This document shows positions 8,466 to 17,652 of a DNA stretch of 64,000 nucleotides, one piece after another (the first letter of the stretch is position 1; each line of letters begins with the position of its first letter). Under the pieces are notes generated by a model, which saw only the letters and a program-made list of their open reading frames with translations, ran no database searches and was not told the origin of the DNA. The translations under genes were made by a program, and so were the position numbers. This stretch comes from DATBHM01 sp963772375 (lineage in GTDB: Bacteria; Actinomycetota; UBA4738; JACQTL01), in NCBI GenBank assembly GCA_963772375.1, contig CAVYXG010000001.1:1736001-1800000 (forward strand), given 5' to 3'.

Positions 8466-9670
8466 CCACGACCACCCCGCTGGTCGCACACCGGATGCGC
8501 CCGACGGATCTGGTCAGACTGTCCGCTGTGGGCATGCGCACCCGCAAACTCCGCGCCGCCCTGTCCGCGCTCGGCATCGCCATCGGCGTCGCCGCGATCG
8601 TCGCCGTGCTCGGGCTCTCCGCCTCCTCCCAGGCCGGGCTCTTGAACGAGATCAGCAGGTTGGGCACCAACCTGCTCACGGTCGCCAACGGCCAGACCCT
8701 CAGCGGCGACACCGCCGAGCTCCCGGTCGCCGCACCCGGCATGATCTCGCGGATCGGCTCGGTCACCGCCGTGGACGACACCGGACTCGTCGGCAACGTC
8801 ACCGCCTACCGCAGCCCGCTGATCCCCTGGATTCAGACCAACGCCCTGTCCGTGCAGGCCACCAGCCTGGGACTGCCCGCCACGGTCGGCACCTCGGTGG
8901 CCCAGGGCCGATTTCTGAACGCCGCCACCGCACGCGAACCGGTCGCCGTGCTCGGCGCCGCCGCCGCCGGCCGGATGGGCATCGACCGCATCTACGCGGG
9001 CGAGCGGATCTGGGTCGGCGGGCAATGGTTCTCGCTGGTCGGCGTCCTCAACCCAGCCGTGCTCGCCCCCGAGATCGACTCCGCCGTGCTCATCGGTTTC
9101 CCCGCCGCGGAGCAGTACCTGGGCCTCGATGGGAACCCATCCCAGATCTATCTTCGCGCCGACACGGACCAGGTCAACGCCGTCCACGACGTCCTCGCCG
9201 CCTCCGCCAGCCCCGAACACCCCAACGAAGTCACCGTGAGCCAGCCCTCCGACGCGCTGGTCGCCCAGGCCGAGGCGAAAGGCGCGCTGAACAGCCTGTT
9301 CCTCGGCCTCGGCGCGGTCTCCCTGCTGGTCGGCGCCATCGGAGTCGGCAACGTCATGCTCATCGGCGTGCTCGAACGCCGCTCCGAAATCGGGCTGCGC
9401 CGCGCGCTGGGCGCCACCAAGGGACACATCCGCACCCAGTTCCTCACCGAGGCGATGCTCCTGGCGTTCGTGGGCGGCGCCGTCGGCGTCGGGCTCGGCG
9501 CGGCAGCGACCGCCGTCTACGCCCACGTCCAACACTGGGCCACCGTCATCCCTCCCCTCGCCTGGGCCGGGGGGCTGGCCTCCGCACTGCTCATCGGCGC
9601 CGTCGCCGGACTCCTGCCCGCCATCCGCGCCGCCCGGATGTCCCCCACCCAGGCCCTGTGGAGCATGTGA
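8462..9670 (+). CDS. MacB/FtsX-fold ABC permease
   Basis: This 402-residue permease has the type VII (MacB) layout: a first membrane helix near residues 38-58 (ALSALGIAIGVAAIVAVLGLS), a periplasmic MacB-PCD-like domain of about 200 residues, and three C-terminal helices preceded by LNSLFLGLGAVSLLVGAIG and the cytoplasmic ERRSEIGLRRALGATKGHI motif characteristic of the family. With the ATPase and adaptor it forms a putative exporter for antibiotics, peptides or lipids. It is the last gene of the 5188-9670 operon; the neighbouring two-component system suggests stress-induced expression. Substrate unknown. Confidence 0.92.
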   Translation: MTTTTPLVAHRMRPTDLVRLSAVGMRTRKLRAALSALGIAIGVAAIVAVLGLSASSQAGLLNEISRLGTNLLTVANGQTLSGDTAELPVAAPGMISRIGSVTAVDDTGLVGNVTAYRSPLIPWIQTNALSVQATSLGLPATVGTSVAQGRFLNAATAREPVAVLGAAAAGRMGIDRIYAGERIWVGGQWFSLVGVLNPAVLAPEIDSAVLIGFPAAEQYLGLDGNPSQIYLRADTDQVNAVHDVLAASASPEHPNEVTVSQPSDALVAQAEAKGALNSLFLGLGAVSLLVGAIGVGNVMLIGVLERRSEIGLRRALGATKGHIRTQFLTEAMLLAFVGGAVGVGLGAAATAVYAHVQHWATVIPPLAWAGGLASALLIGAVAGLLPAIRAARMSPTQALWSM

Positions 9671-9839
9671 ACCGAACCCGGCCTGGGTCCGACTCGGCGT
9701 AGGTTCACACCGAGTTCTTCGCGGCGACACGGTGAGGTCTAATGTCGGTCGGCACATGACCCGGGCTTGGTTGCTGACTTTCCTTCCGGGGGCGGATGCC
9801 TGCACAATGTCCGATCGACCGGGACTAGGGGGCGTGGAC

Positions 9840-11567
9840 GTGCGAGGGAACCGGACACCGAAGAGCCGAAGCCGGGTGCGGGGGACGCGGATCGTCACGC
9901 TGATGACAGTTGCCGCCGTCGTGGCCGTCGGGTGCAGCAGCGGCGGCAAGCAGGAGCCGCAGAAGAGCGGCGCGAGCCAGCAGGTCGTGGAGGGAGGGAC
10001 GCTCCGGGTCGGAACGACCAGCACGATCGACTCGATCAACCCGTTCGTGGGGTTCCAGGCGAACTCGTTCCTGGTCTGGCAGAGCATCTGGCCGTATCTC
10101 GGGACGTACGACGAGCACAACAAGGTCATCCCGGTGTGGGCGACGAGCTGGGACGCGAGCCCTGACGGGCTGACGTACACCTTCCACCTCCAGCCCAACA
10201 CCAAGTGGTCGGATGGGCAGCCCATGACGGCATCGGACGCGGCGTTCACGTTCAACACGATCATCAAGTACCAGGACGGCCCTACCGGGAACTGGGCGTC
10301 CAACGTGACGAACATGAAGACCGTGGATGCCCCGAATCCGACCACCGTGGTCTTCCACTACGCCAAGCCCGCCGGGAACGCCCTGTCCCAGATCATCGGC
10401 ACACCGATCCTCCCCCAGCACATCTGGGGGAAGCTCGCGACCGGCGACGCCAAGGCGCTGAAGACCGCGGCGAACGACGTCGTGACGCCGACGGACGGCC
10501 ACCCGGTGGTCTCGGGGGGGCCGTTCATGCTCGTGGAGTACAAGAAGGACGACATCGCCCTGATGCAGCGCAACCCCAACTACACCCTGACCGCCAAGCC
10601 GTACATCGACGGGTTCGGGATCCAGATCTACTCCGACGAGGACTCCATGATCACGGCGCTCAAGAACGGCGACCTCGACGCCATCGAGGGCGTCCCCACG
10701 ACGACCGTCAAGTCGCTGAAATCGGCGGGATTCTCGATCAACGACACGCCCGGCGTGTTCTTCTACGACTTCATCATCAACTCGAATCCGAAGAAGCCGG
10801 AACACCGGGAGCTGCTCGACCCGAAGGTCAAGGAGGCGTTCGAGTACGCCATCGACCGCCAGCAGATCATCCAGGTGGCGCTGGGCGGATTCGGAACCCC
10901 CGGCGCGAGCATCGTGCCGCCGGCGACGGGGGTCTGGAGCGATCCGAACGTCAAGCCGCTGCCCTTCGACATCGATCAGGCCAACCAGATCCTCGACTCG
11001 CTGGGGTTCCAGCGCGGCGCCGGAGGGATCCGTGTCGCCGACGGCCACCCGATGGAGTACACGGTCATCATCCCGAACTCGCAACAGGCCATCCTGAGCC
11101 GGACGTTCCAGATCATCCAGCCGGATTTCCAGCAGATCGGCGTCAAGCTCTCGCTCAAGGTCCTCGACCCGTCGGCCGCCTTCGACGCGATCGGCGCGCC
11201 CGACTACAAGTACCTGAACTTCGACCTCGCCATGTGGGACTGGATCCCGTTCCCCGACCCCAGCTACATCCTGAACGTGGTGATGTGCAACCAGTTCGGC
11301 TCCAACAGCGACTCGGGCTACTGCAACCCCGCATACGACAAGCTGTGGAATCAGCAGGCGTCCACGGTCGACCAGACCAAGCGACGTCAGATCGTGTACC
11401 AGATGCAGGAGGTCCTGTTCCATGACCGGCCCTACGTCGTCCTGAACTACCCCGACGTCATCGACGCCTTCAACTCCGATCACTGGGCGGGGTTCTACAA
11501 CGAGACCGGCTTCGGGATCTTCATCAACAACAGCACGTTGACGATGAACTTCGTGCACCAGACCTGA
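9840..11567 (+). CDS. ABC peptide-type substrate-binding lipoprotein (SBP family 5)
   Basis: The 575-residue product starts at GTG 9840 after AGGGGG, although the frame is open to 9732. A basic N-terminus, a hydrophobic stretch and the lipobox AVGCSS mark a lipoprotein. The mature part shows the family 5 solute-binding features: GTLRVGTTSTIDSINPF at the N-terminus, WSDGQPMTASDAAFTFNTI near residue 125, and LDPKVKEAFEYAIDRQQI in the hinge region. Proteins of this family bind di/oligopeptides, nickel or sugars. The next four genes complete a Dpp/Opp-type importer, so this is its extracytoplasmic receptor. The ligand cannot be assigned. Confidence 0.92.
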   Translation: MRGNRTPKSRSRVRGTRIVTLMTVAAVVAVGCSSGGKQEPQKSGASQQVVEGGTLRVGTTSTIDSINPFVGFQANSFLVWQSIWPYLGTYDEHNKVIPVWATSWDASPDGLTYTFHLQPNTKWSDGQPMTASDAAFTFNTIIKYQDGPTGNWASNVTNMKTVDAPNPTTVVFHYAKPAGNALSQIIGTPILPQHIWGKLATGDAKALKTAANDVVTPTDGHPVVSGGPFMLVEYKKDDIALMQRNPNYTLTAKPYIDGFGIQIYSDEDSMITALKNGDLDAIEGVPTTTVKSLKSAGFSINDTPGVFFYDFIINSNPKKPEHRELLDPKVKEAFEYAIDRQQIIQVALGGFGTPGASIVPPATGVWSDPNVKPLPFDIDQANQILDSLGFQRGAGGIRVADGHPMEYTVIIPNSQQAILSRTFQIIQPDFQQIGVKLSLKVLDPSAAFDAIGAPDYKYLNFDLAMWDWIPFPDPSYILNVVMCNQFGSNSDSGYCNPAYDKLWNQQASTVDQTKRRQIVYQMQEVLFHDRPYVVLNYPDVIDAFNSDHWAGFYNETGFGIFINNSTLTMNFVHQT

Positions 11568-11574
11568 GTGGGCG

Positions 11575-11596
11575 GACCTCTGCTGTCGCCGAGGTC
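11575..11596 (+). promoter_or_regulatory. Small hairpin between receptor and permease genes
   Basis: GACCTC and GAGGTC flank a 10-base loop, just after the receptor stop and before the permease start. Such intercistronic hairpins can protect or attenuate transcripts so that the receptor is made in excess. The stem is short, so this is tentative. Confidence 0.25.
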
Positions 11597-11609
11597 GGTG
11601 GTGTGACTG

Positions 11610-12572
11610 GTGAGGCGCGCTGACTACGTCATCAAGCGAACGTTCTTCGCGTTCGTCACGATCTTCGTCGCGATCACGCTGAACTTCTTCCTGTTCCGGG
11701 TGATCCCGGGCGACGCGGTGAGCAACCTCGCCCGGGTCCCCCACGCGACGCCGCAGCTGCGCCAGGCCCTCGAGAGGGAGTTCGGCCTGGACAAACCGAA
11801 GTGGGAGCAGTACCTCATCTACCTCAAGCAGCTGGCCCACGGCAACATGGGCGTGTCCTTCGCGAATCAGGAGCCGGTCTGGAACAACCTGAAGACCGAC
11901 CTGGCGAACACCCTCCCCATGGTGACGCTCGGAACGGTCATCGCCATCGTGATCGGGTTGATCACCGGAATCCTCTCCGCGTGGCGGCGGAAGACGAAGC
12001 TCGATCACGTCAGCACGAACGTGGCCATCGCCTTCTACGCGTTCCCGACCCAGTGGCTGGCGCTCGTACTCCTCATCTACCTCTCGCGGTTCTTACCGAG
12101 CCACGGGATGACCAACGACTTCCTGCTGAATCCGACGCCCTGGCAGCACTTCAAGGACGTCCTCCTCCACATGGTGCTCCCGGCCCTGACCCTCGCGCTC
12201 ACGCTCTATGGTCAGTACACGCTGGTGGTGCGGTCGTCGATGCTGGAGACGCTCGGGGAGGACTACGTCCTGACGGCCCGGGCGAAAGGCCTCCCGCAGC
12301 GGAAGATCGTGGTCCGGCACGCGTTCCGCAATGCCATGCTTCCCACCACCACGTTGATCGCCTTGTCGTTGGGGTACATCGTGGCCGGCGCGATCCTCAT
12401 CGAGACCGTGTTCTCGTGGCCGGGAATCGGAAGCGCCGTGTACCAGGCCGTCACGCAGCGCGACTACCCGATGCTCCAGGGGGCGTTCCTGGTCCTCACG
12501 GTGTCGGTGGTGGCGGCGAACTTCGTGGCGGACCTCCTGTACTTCAAGCTCGACCCGAGGATCACGGAGTAG
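11610..12572 (+). CDS. DppB/OppB-type ABC permease
   Basis: The 320-residue protein has six predicted membrane helices; the first starts at residue 9 (TFFAFVTIFVAITLNFFLF) and is followed by the family hallmark of a large loop with FRVIPGDAV and LDKPKWEQYLIYLKQL. The EAA coupling loop is DYVLTARAKGLPQRKIVVRHAF. GTG at 11610 is the first start after the receptor. It pairs with the DppC-type permease 4 bases downstream. A TTA leucine codon, rare in this GC-rich DNA, lies near 12094. Confidence 0.93.
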   Translation: MRRADYVIKRTFFAFVTIFVAITLNFFLFRVIPGDAVSNLARVPHATPQLRQALEREFGLDKPKWEQYLIYLKQLAHGNMGVSFANQEPVWNNLKTDLANTLPMVTLGTVIAIVIGLITGILSAWRRKTKLDHVSTNVAIAFYAFPTQWLALVLLIYLSRFLPSHGMTNDFLLNPTPWQHFKDVLLHMVLPALTLALTLYGQYTLVVRSSMLETLGEDYVLTARAKGLPQRKIVVRHAFRNAMLPTTTLIALSLGYIVAGAILIETVFSWPGIGSAVYQAVTQRDYPMLQGAFLVLTVSVVAANFVADLLYFKLDPRITE

Positions 12573-12575
12573 CGC

Positions 12576-13541
12576 ATGGGCGTCCGAGCGGACAGCGTGG
12601 CGGATGGGACCGGGCTCGAGGGGCCGCCGCCCCGGAGGCGGCGGGGCGGGTGGTTCTTCCAGGTCCTGCGCGAGAGCACCCAGGCGAAGGTGGGCCTGGG
12701 CATCCTCCTGTTCTTCATCGTGGTCGCGCTGCTCGCCCCGTGGCTCGCGCCGTACAGCGTGCACGAGCAGACCGGCGCGGTGTACTGCCCCCCGTCGTCG
12801 CGACATCTCCTCGGGTGCGACGACGGCGGGATCGACATGCTGTCGCTCCTCATCGTGGGCGGTCGGACCTCGCTCGTGGTCGGATTCGCCGCGACGTTCG
12901 TCGCGATGATCATCGGAGGCGGCATCGGCATCCTGGCCGGGTATCGGGGGGGATGGCTCGACGGCCTCCTGATGCGGATCACGGACTACTTCCTCGTGAT
13001 CCCGGACCTTCCGTTGGCGATCATCGTGGCAGCGGTGTGGGGAGCCAGTCTCTCGCACCTCATCTTCGTGATCGCGCTGCTGCTGTGGACGACCACGGCG
13101 CGCATCGTCCGGTCGCAGGTGAAGAGCGTCCGTGAACGCGTCTACGTCAAGCGGACACGGTCGCTCGGAGCGGGCAACACGCGGATCGTCTTCCGCCACG
13201 TCCTCCCCCAGATCGCGCCGCTGCTGATCGCCAACACGGTCCTGACGGTGGCGATCGCGATCTTCGACGAGACCGCGCTCTCCTTCCTGGGTCTCGGGGA
13301 CCCGAGCGCCGTCACCTGGGGGAGCATCATCGAGTTCGCGTTCCTCCGATCGGCCATCTCGGCCGGGGCGTGGTGGGCCATCATCCCGGCCGGGCTGTGC
13401 GTCGCCTTCGTGATCATGGGGTGCTACTGGCTCGGTCAGTCCATCGAGGACGCCCTGAACCCCCGCCTGAAGGTCGCGCACCTGTCGCCGAGGTCCTTCC
13501 GGCTCCGGCCGATCTCCCGCCGGGGGGAGGACGCCGAGTGA
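12576..13541 (+). CDS. DppC/OppC-type ABC permease
   Basis: The 321-residue partner permease has an N-terminal cytoplasmic stretch, a first helix (VGLGILLFFIVVALLAPWLAP), the DppC-typical HLLGCDDGGIDMLS segment and five further helices. The EAA loop is RVYVKRTRSLGAGNTRIVFRHV. In related proteins HxLGTDxxGRD is found; here GCDDGGIDM replaces it, a mild variation. Its stop overlaps the first ATPase start by 4 bases. Confidence 0.92.
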   Translation: MGVRADSVADGTGLEGPPPRRRRGGWFFQVLRESTQAKVGLGILLFFIVVALLAPWLAPYSVHEQTGAVYCPPSSRHLLGCDDGGIDMLSLLIVGGRTSLVVGFAATFVAMIIGGGIGILAGYRGGWLDGLLMRITDYFLVIPDLPLAIIVAAVWGASLSHLIFVIALLLWTTTARIVRSQVKSVRERVYVKRTRSLGAGNTRIVFRHVLPQIAPLLIANTVLTVAIAIFDETALSFLGLGDPSAVTWGSIIEFAFLRSAISAGAWWAIIPAGLCVAFVIMGCYWLGQSIEDALNPRLKVAHLSPRSFRLRPISRRGEDAE

Positions 13542-14518
13542 CCCTGCTCAGCGTCCGTGACCTCCACGTGTGGTTCGACCTTCCCGACGGCCGGGAGCTG
13601 CGAGCAGTGCAGGACGTGGCGTTCGACCTCGACTCGGGTGAGCGCATGGGCCTTGTCGGGGAATCGGGCTGCGGCAAGACCACGACGATCCTCGCCCTCA
13701 TGGGGCTCCTCCCCTCCTCGGCCTCAGTCGGCGGCGAGGTCCTCCTGGACGGCGTCAACATCCTCGCAGGGGGAGAGGAGAGTCTCCGTCCGCACCGCTG
13801 GAACGACATCGCCATGGTGTTCCAGGGGGCGATGAACGCGCTCAATCCCGTGAAGAGCGTCGAGCATCAGATCGTCGAGCCGATGGAGCTGCACCATCAG
13901 GCGGAAGGAGCCGCCGCGAGCAAGCGGGCAGGAGAGCTGCTGGAGCTGGTGGGGATCCCCGCCGGTGCGGGGGCCCGGTACCCCCACGAGTTCTCCGGCG
14001 GGATGCGCCAGCGCGCCGCCATCGCCATGGCCCTGGCCTGCTCGCCGAGGATCCTCCTGGCGGACGAGCCGACGACGGCGCTCGACGTGATGGTCCAGGC
14101 GCAGATCCTGGAGCTCCTCACGGGGCTCTCCGAGGAGCTGGGGCTGGCCCTCGTGCTGGTGACCCACGACCTTCCGGTCGTGGCGGAGATCTGCGAACGC
14201 GCCGCCGTCATGTATGCCGGGGAGATCGTCGAAGCGGGACCGATGGATGAGCTGTTCCATTCGCCGAGGCATCCCTACACGAGGCTCCTCTTCGCCGCGA
14301 CGCCGGACCTGTACGGCGACGAACCGGTCCTCTCCATTCCGGGCGCGCCGCCGAGGCTCGATCAGGACATCACCGGGTGTCCCTTCCATCCCAGGTGCGA
14401 CAAGGCGTTCGACCGCTGCCGGCAGGAGCGTCCCGAGTTGCGGGACGTCGCCATCGGCCACGAAGCGGCGTGCCACCTCAACGACGAGGTGTCGTGGAGC
14501 GGGAGCCGGATCGGATGA
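13538..14518 (+). CDS. DppD/OppD-type ATPase
   Basis: I placed the start at GTG 13538 (TLLSVRDLHVWF), which overlaps the upstream stop by 4 bases and gives 326 residues; the open frame extends further upstream but overlaps the permease. Walker A is GESGCGKTT, the signature FSGGMRQRAAIA, Walker B ILLADEPTTALD and the switch His VTHDLPVV. A C-terminal oligopeptide-transporter domain has the Cys-containing CPFHPRC segment that can hold an Fe-S cluster or disulphide in DppD-type proteins. It energises the peptide importer together with the next gene. Confidence 0.93.
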   Translation: MTLLSVRDLHVWFDLPDGRELRAVQDVAFDLDSGERMGLVGESGCGKTTTILALMGLLPSSASVGGEVLLDGVNILAGGEESLRPHRWNDIAMVFQGAMNALNPVKSVEHQIVEPMELHHQAEGAAASKRAGELLELVGIPAGAGARYPHEFSGGMRQRAAIAMALACSPRILLADEPTTALDVMVQAQILELLTGLSEELGLALVLVTHDLPVVAEICERAAVMYAGEIVEAGPMDELFHSPRHPYTRLLFAATPDLYGDEPVLSIPGAPPRLDQDITGCPFHPRCDKAFDRCRQERPELRDVAIGHEAACHLNDEVSWSGSRIG

Positions 14519-15669
14519 GCCGGACCGAGGGAATCCCGAACGACGATCGCGACCCGAGCGCCGGGTCGAGGGCGGCGACCGCCACCGGCGAGGCCCCGTC
14601 GCCGCCCTCCGGCCCACCGCTTCTGGAGGTGACCGACCTCCACACGCAGTATCCGGTCCGTCGCGGGCTCGTCGGGACGGTCTCGCGCCAACCACGGCGG
14701 GTCGTGCGGGCCGTCGACGGGGTCTCCTTCAGCCTCCGCAAGGGGGAGATGGTCGCGCTCGTGGGAGAGTCCGGATGCGGCAAGACCTCGACGGCGCAGA
14801 CCATCCTGCGGCTCGTCGAGCCGACCTCGGGGTCGATCCACCTGAACGGCGCCGACATCACGAGCCTCTCGCAGCGCCACCTGCGACCCCTGCGCCGCTC
14901 CATGCAGATGATCTACCAGGATCCATACGAGTCACTCGACCCCAGGTTCCGGGTGCGGCAGGCGGTCGAGGAACCGCTGCTCATCCATCGCGTGGGGAAC
15001 CGGGCCGAGCGTGAGGAACGGATCGTCGCCGCGCTGGAACGAGCGGGGCTCACGCCCCCCCGACTGTTCATGGACAGGTTCCCGCACGAGCTGTCCGGAG
15101 GCCAGCGCCAGCGGGTCGCGATCGCGGCGAGCCTCGTCCTGGACCCCGAGCTGCTGGTGGCGGACGAGCCGGTGTCGATGCTCGACGTCTCCGTCCGGGC
15201 GGGGGTCCTGACCCTCCTCGACGGGCTCCGACGCACGGGCAAGATGGGCGTCCTCATGATCACCCACGACCTCTCGACGGCGGCGCACTTCGCCGATCGC
15301 ATCGCGGTCATGTACCTCGGCAAGATCGTGGAGCTCGGCGCGGCGAAGCAGGTCGTCCGCAACCCGAAGCACCCCTACACGCGGGCGCTCCTGTCGGTCG
15401 TCCCGAAGCGCGATCCGCGCGATCGCTCGAAGCCCAGGGTCCTGCAAGGGGAGACGCCCGATCCCGTCAGCATCCCGCGGGGGTGCCGATTCCATCCACG
15501 CTGCCCGGTCGTCGCGTCGGGCCGGGCGGCGGAGCTGGGAGAGGAATCCCGCTGCCGGCAGGAGATCCCGCCGCTCGCGGAGCTCAGCCCCGGCCACGTC
15601 GCCGCATGTCACGTGGCGGTCCGCACCCTCGGGCATCCCGAGCTCGAGGACGAGCCCGCGGACGGGTAG
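14515..15669 (+). CDS. DppF/OppF-type ATPase
   Basis: ATG at 14515 overlaps the previous stop by 4 bases. The 384-residue protein has about 45 low-complexity residues (Ser/Pro/Ala rich) before the ABC domain, longer than usual. It carries GESGCGKTS, a Q-loop IYQDPYESLDPRFRV, signature LSGGQRQRVAIA, Walker B LLVADEPVSMLD and a C-terminal CRFHPRCP domain. It is the second ATPase of the 9840-15669 importer. The S15-type hydrolase follows 12 bases downstream and is likely co-transcribed. Confidence 0.92.
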   Translation: MSRTEGIPNDDRDPSAGSRAATATGEAPSPPSGPPLLEVTDLHTQYPVRRGLVGTVSRQPRRVVRAVDGVSFSLRKGEMVALVGESGCGKTSTAQTILRLVEPTSGSIHLNGADITSLSQRHLRPLRRSMQMIYQDPYESLDPRFRVRQAVEEPLLIHRVGNRAEREERIVAALERAGLTPPRLFMDRFPHELSGGQRQRVAIAASLVLDPELLVADEPVSMLDVSVRAGVLTLLDGLRRTGKMGVLMITHDLSTAAHFADRIAVMYLGKIVELGAAKQVVRNPKHPYTRALLSVVPKRDPRDRSKPRVLQGETPDPVSIPRGCRFHPRCPVVASGRAAELGEESRCRQEIPPLAELSPGHVAACHVAVRTLGHPELEDEPADG

Positions 15670-15681
15670 TGACCAATCGCG

Positions 15682-17643
15682 ATGCGGATCGTCGAGCGCC
15701 GGATCCCGATGTCCGACGGAATCCACCTGGCGGCGACGCTCTACATGCCCGACGACGATCCAGGAGCACAGGGATTCCCGGCCGTCCTCGAATACCTCCC
15801 GTACCGCAAGGACGACGAGATGTTCGACCGGGACTACGACCTCTACTCCTACGTCGTGCCCCATGGCTACGTGGGTGCGCGCGTCGACATCCGGGGCACC
15901 GGGGCGAGCGACGGAGTCGTTCCCGACGGCGAGTACACGGAACAGGAGCAGCTCGACGGGATGGAGGTGATCGCCTGGTTGGCCGGACAGCCGTGGTCGA
16001 ACGGCAACGTCGGGATGTGGGGGATCTCCTGGGGTGGGTTCAACGCCATCCAGATGGCCACGCGCAAGCCCCCGGAGCTCAGGGCCATCGTCGCGCTCAT
16101 GGCCACGGAGGAGCTGTTCCACGACGACATCCACTACATCGACGGGATCCTGCACGTCGACGAGTACCTGATCATGATCGACCTGCTGAACGCGCTGTCA
16201 CCGCCACCGGCGTTCCCGGTGGACGAGGAGACCCTCGCGGCCCGCTTCGACCGCGAGCCGTGGGGGCTCGTGTGGATGCGGCAGCAGCGCGACGGACCGT
16301 ACTGGCGCCGGGCCTCCCTCCGGCCGCGGCACCATGGCCTCGACGTCCCGGCGATGCACATCGGGGGGTGGTTCGACGGGTACCGCGACAGCGTCCCGCG
16401 GATGGTGGAGCACCCCCGCGCACCGGCGCGGGGGATCGTGGGCCCGTGGAACCACTCGTTCCCGCACGACGCCACACCCGGGCCCTCGATCGAGTGGCGA
16501 GCCGAGGCGGTGCGGTGGTGGGACCGGTGGCTGAAGGGCGAGGAAAACGGTGTCGAGAACGAGCCTCCGCTCGCCGTGTACGTGAGCGATTGGCATCCGC
16601 CGGATCCGTCACTCGCGGAGATCCCGGGCGAATGGCGATGGCTCGACGGATGGCCGCCCTCCGGATTGCGGGAGCGGGAGCTTCGTCTCGGTCCGGACGG
16701 CGGGCTGGGCGGCGGCTCGGAGGAAGCGGCCGAGCACTCGCTGGTGAGCCTGCCCTCTGCGGGCGTCGAGGCCGGGCCCTGGTGGGGCGAGCTCACGCCG
16801 GACCAGACGCCCCTCGACCAGGCCTCCTTGGTCTACGAGACGGCCGCGCTCCCGGAGGACCTGGTGGTGGTGGGGATGCCCCGGGCGGAGCTGATGGCCT
16901 CGTCGGACGCTCCCCTCGCCCACTGGTTCTGCCGCCTGTGCGACGTCGCGCCCGAGGGGACGTCGACGCTGGTCTCGGGCGGCGGGCTGAACGGGGCGCA
17001 CCGCGACTCGCCGGCCGAGCCCCGACCGCTGGAGCCGGGTCGGTGGTTCGAGCTCACGGTGGACATGCGGTTCGCGGGATGGCGGTTCCCGGCCGGCCAC
17101 CGCATCCGGCTCGCCGTCTCGAACTCGCTGTGGCCCATGATGTGGCCGACGCCGTCCCGGGTGACCACGCGACTCCGGGCCGGCGGGCCGGAGTCCTCGC
17201 GGCTGGTGCTCCCCGTCCTCGAGGGACCGTCCTCGGCTCCGCCCCGGACGTTCGAGCTCCCCGAGCCGCGCCGGCACCCGCCCGGGGTCGAGGGGAGCGG
17301 CGACGGCTTCCCGCAACCCTGGTCCGTCCACACGGAGGAGGACGGCACCAGGGTCGCCGAGTGGCGGGGCGAATACCGGACGGTCCTTCCCTGGAGCACC
17401 CAGGTGGTGAAGGAGGCCATGCGCGCCCGTGTGCACGACGACCATCCCGAGCTCGCGTCGATGGAGGGTGAGGCGGAGACCGTCGTCGAGCTCGAGGGAC
17501 GAACGCTCGTCTGGCGAGGCAGGCTCGACCTGTCGAGCGACGCCACGCACTTCGACTACCGCTACCGGCGGGAGCTCTTCGAGAACGGGCACATCGTGCG
17601 GGACCGTGAGTGGCACGAGCGGATCTTGCGCGACCACCAGTGA
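15682..17643 (+). CDS. CocE/NonD (S15) family serine hydrolase
   Basis: The 653-residue protein has the CocE/X-Pro dipeptidyl-peptidase S15 layout: a beta-strand start (MRIVERRIPMSDGIHLAATLY), an alpha/beta-hydrolase core with the nucleophile elbow MWGISWGGFNA around residue 115, a DVRGTG-like element (DIRGTGASDG), the His region GPWNHSFPHD near residue 255, and a C-terminal jelly-roll (residues about 380-560). No signal peptide is seen, so it is cytosolic. Such enzymes cleave acyl esters or N-acyl/prolyl peptide bonds. Its position as the last gene after a peptide importer suggests that it processes an imported substrate. No specificity can be given. Confidence 0.9.
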   Translation: MRIVERRIPMSDGIHLAATLYMPDDDPGAQGFPAVLEYLPYRKDDEMFDRDYDLYSYVVPHGYVGARVDIRGTGASDGVVPDGEYTEQEQLDGMEVIAWLAGQPWSNGNVGMWGISWGGFNAIQMATRKPPELRAIVALMATEELFHDDIHYIDGILHVDEYLIMIDLLNALSPPPAFPVDEETLAARFDREPWGLVWMRQQRDGPYWRRASLRPRHHGLDVPAMHIGGWFDGYRDSVPRMVEHPRAPARGIVGPWNHSFPHDATPGPSIEWRAEAVRWWDRWLKGEENGVENEPPLAVYVSDWHPPDPSLAEIPGEWRWLDGWPPSGLRERELRLGPDGGLGGGSEEAAEHSLVSLPSAGVEAGPWWGELTPDQTPLDQASLVYETAALPEDLVVVGMPRAELMASSDAPLAHWFCRLCDVAPEGTSTLVSGGGLNGAHRDSPAEPRPLEPGRWFELTVDMRFAGWRFPAGHRIRLAVSNSLWPMMWPTPSRVTTRLRAGGPESSRLVLPVLEGPSSAPPRTFELPEPRRHPPGVEGSGDGFPQPWSVHTEEDGTRVAEWRGEYRTVLPWSTQVVKEAMRARVHDDHPELASMEGEAETVVELEGRTLVWRGRLDLSSDATHFDYRYRRELFENGHIVRDREWHERILRDHQ

Positions 17644-17652
17644 CGGCTTTGT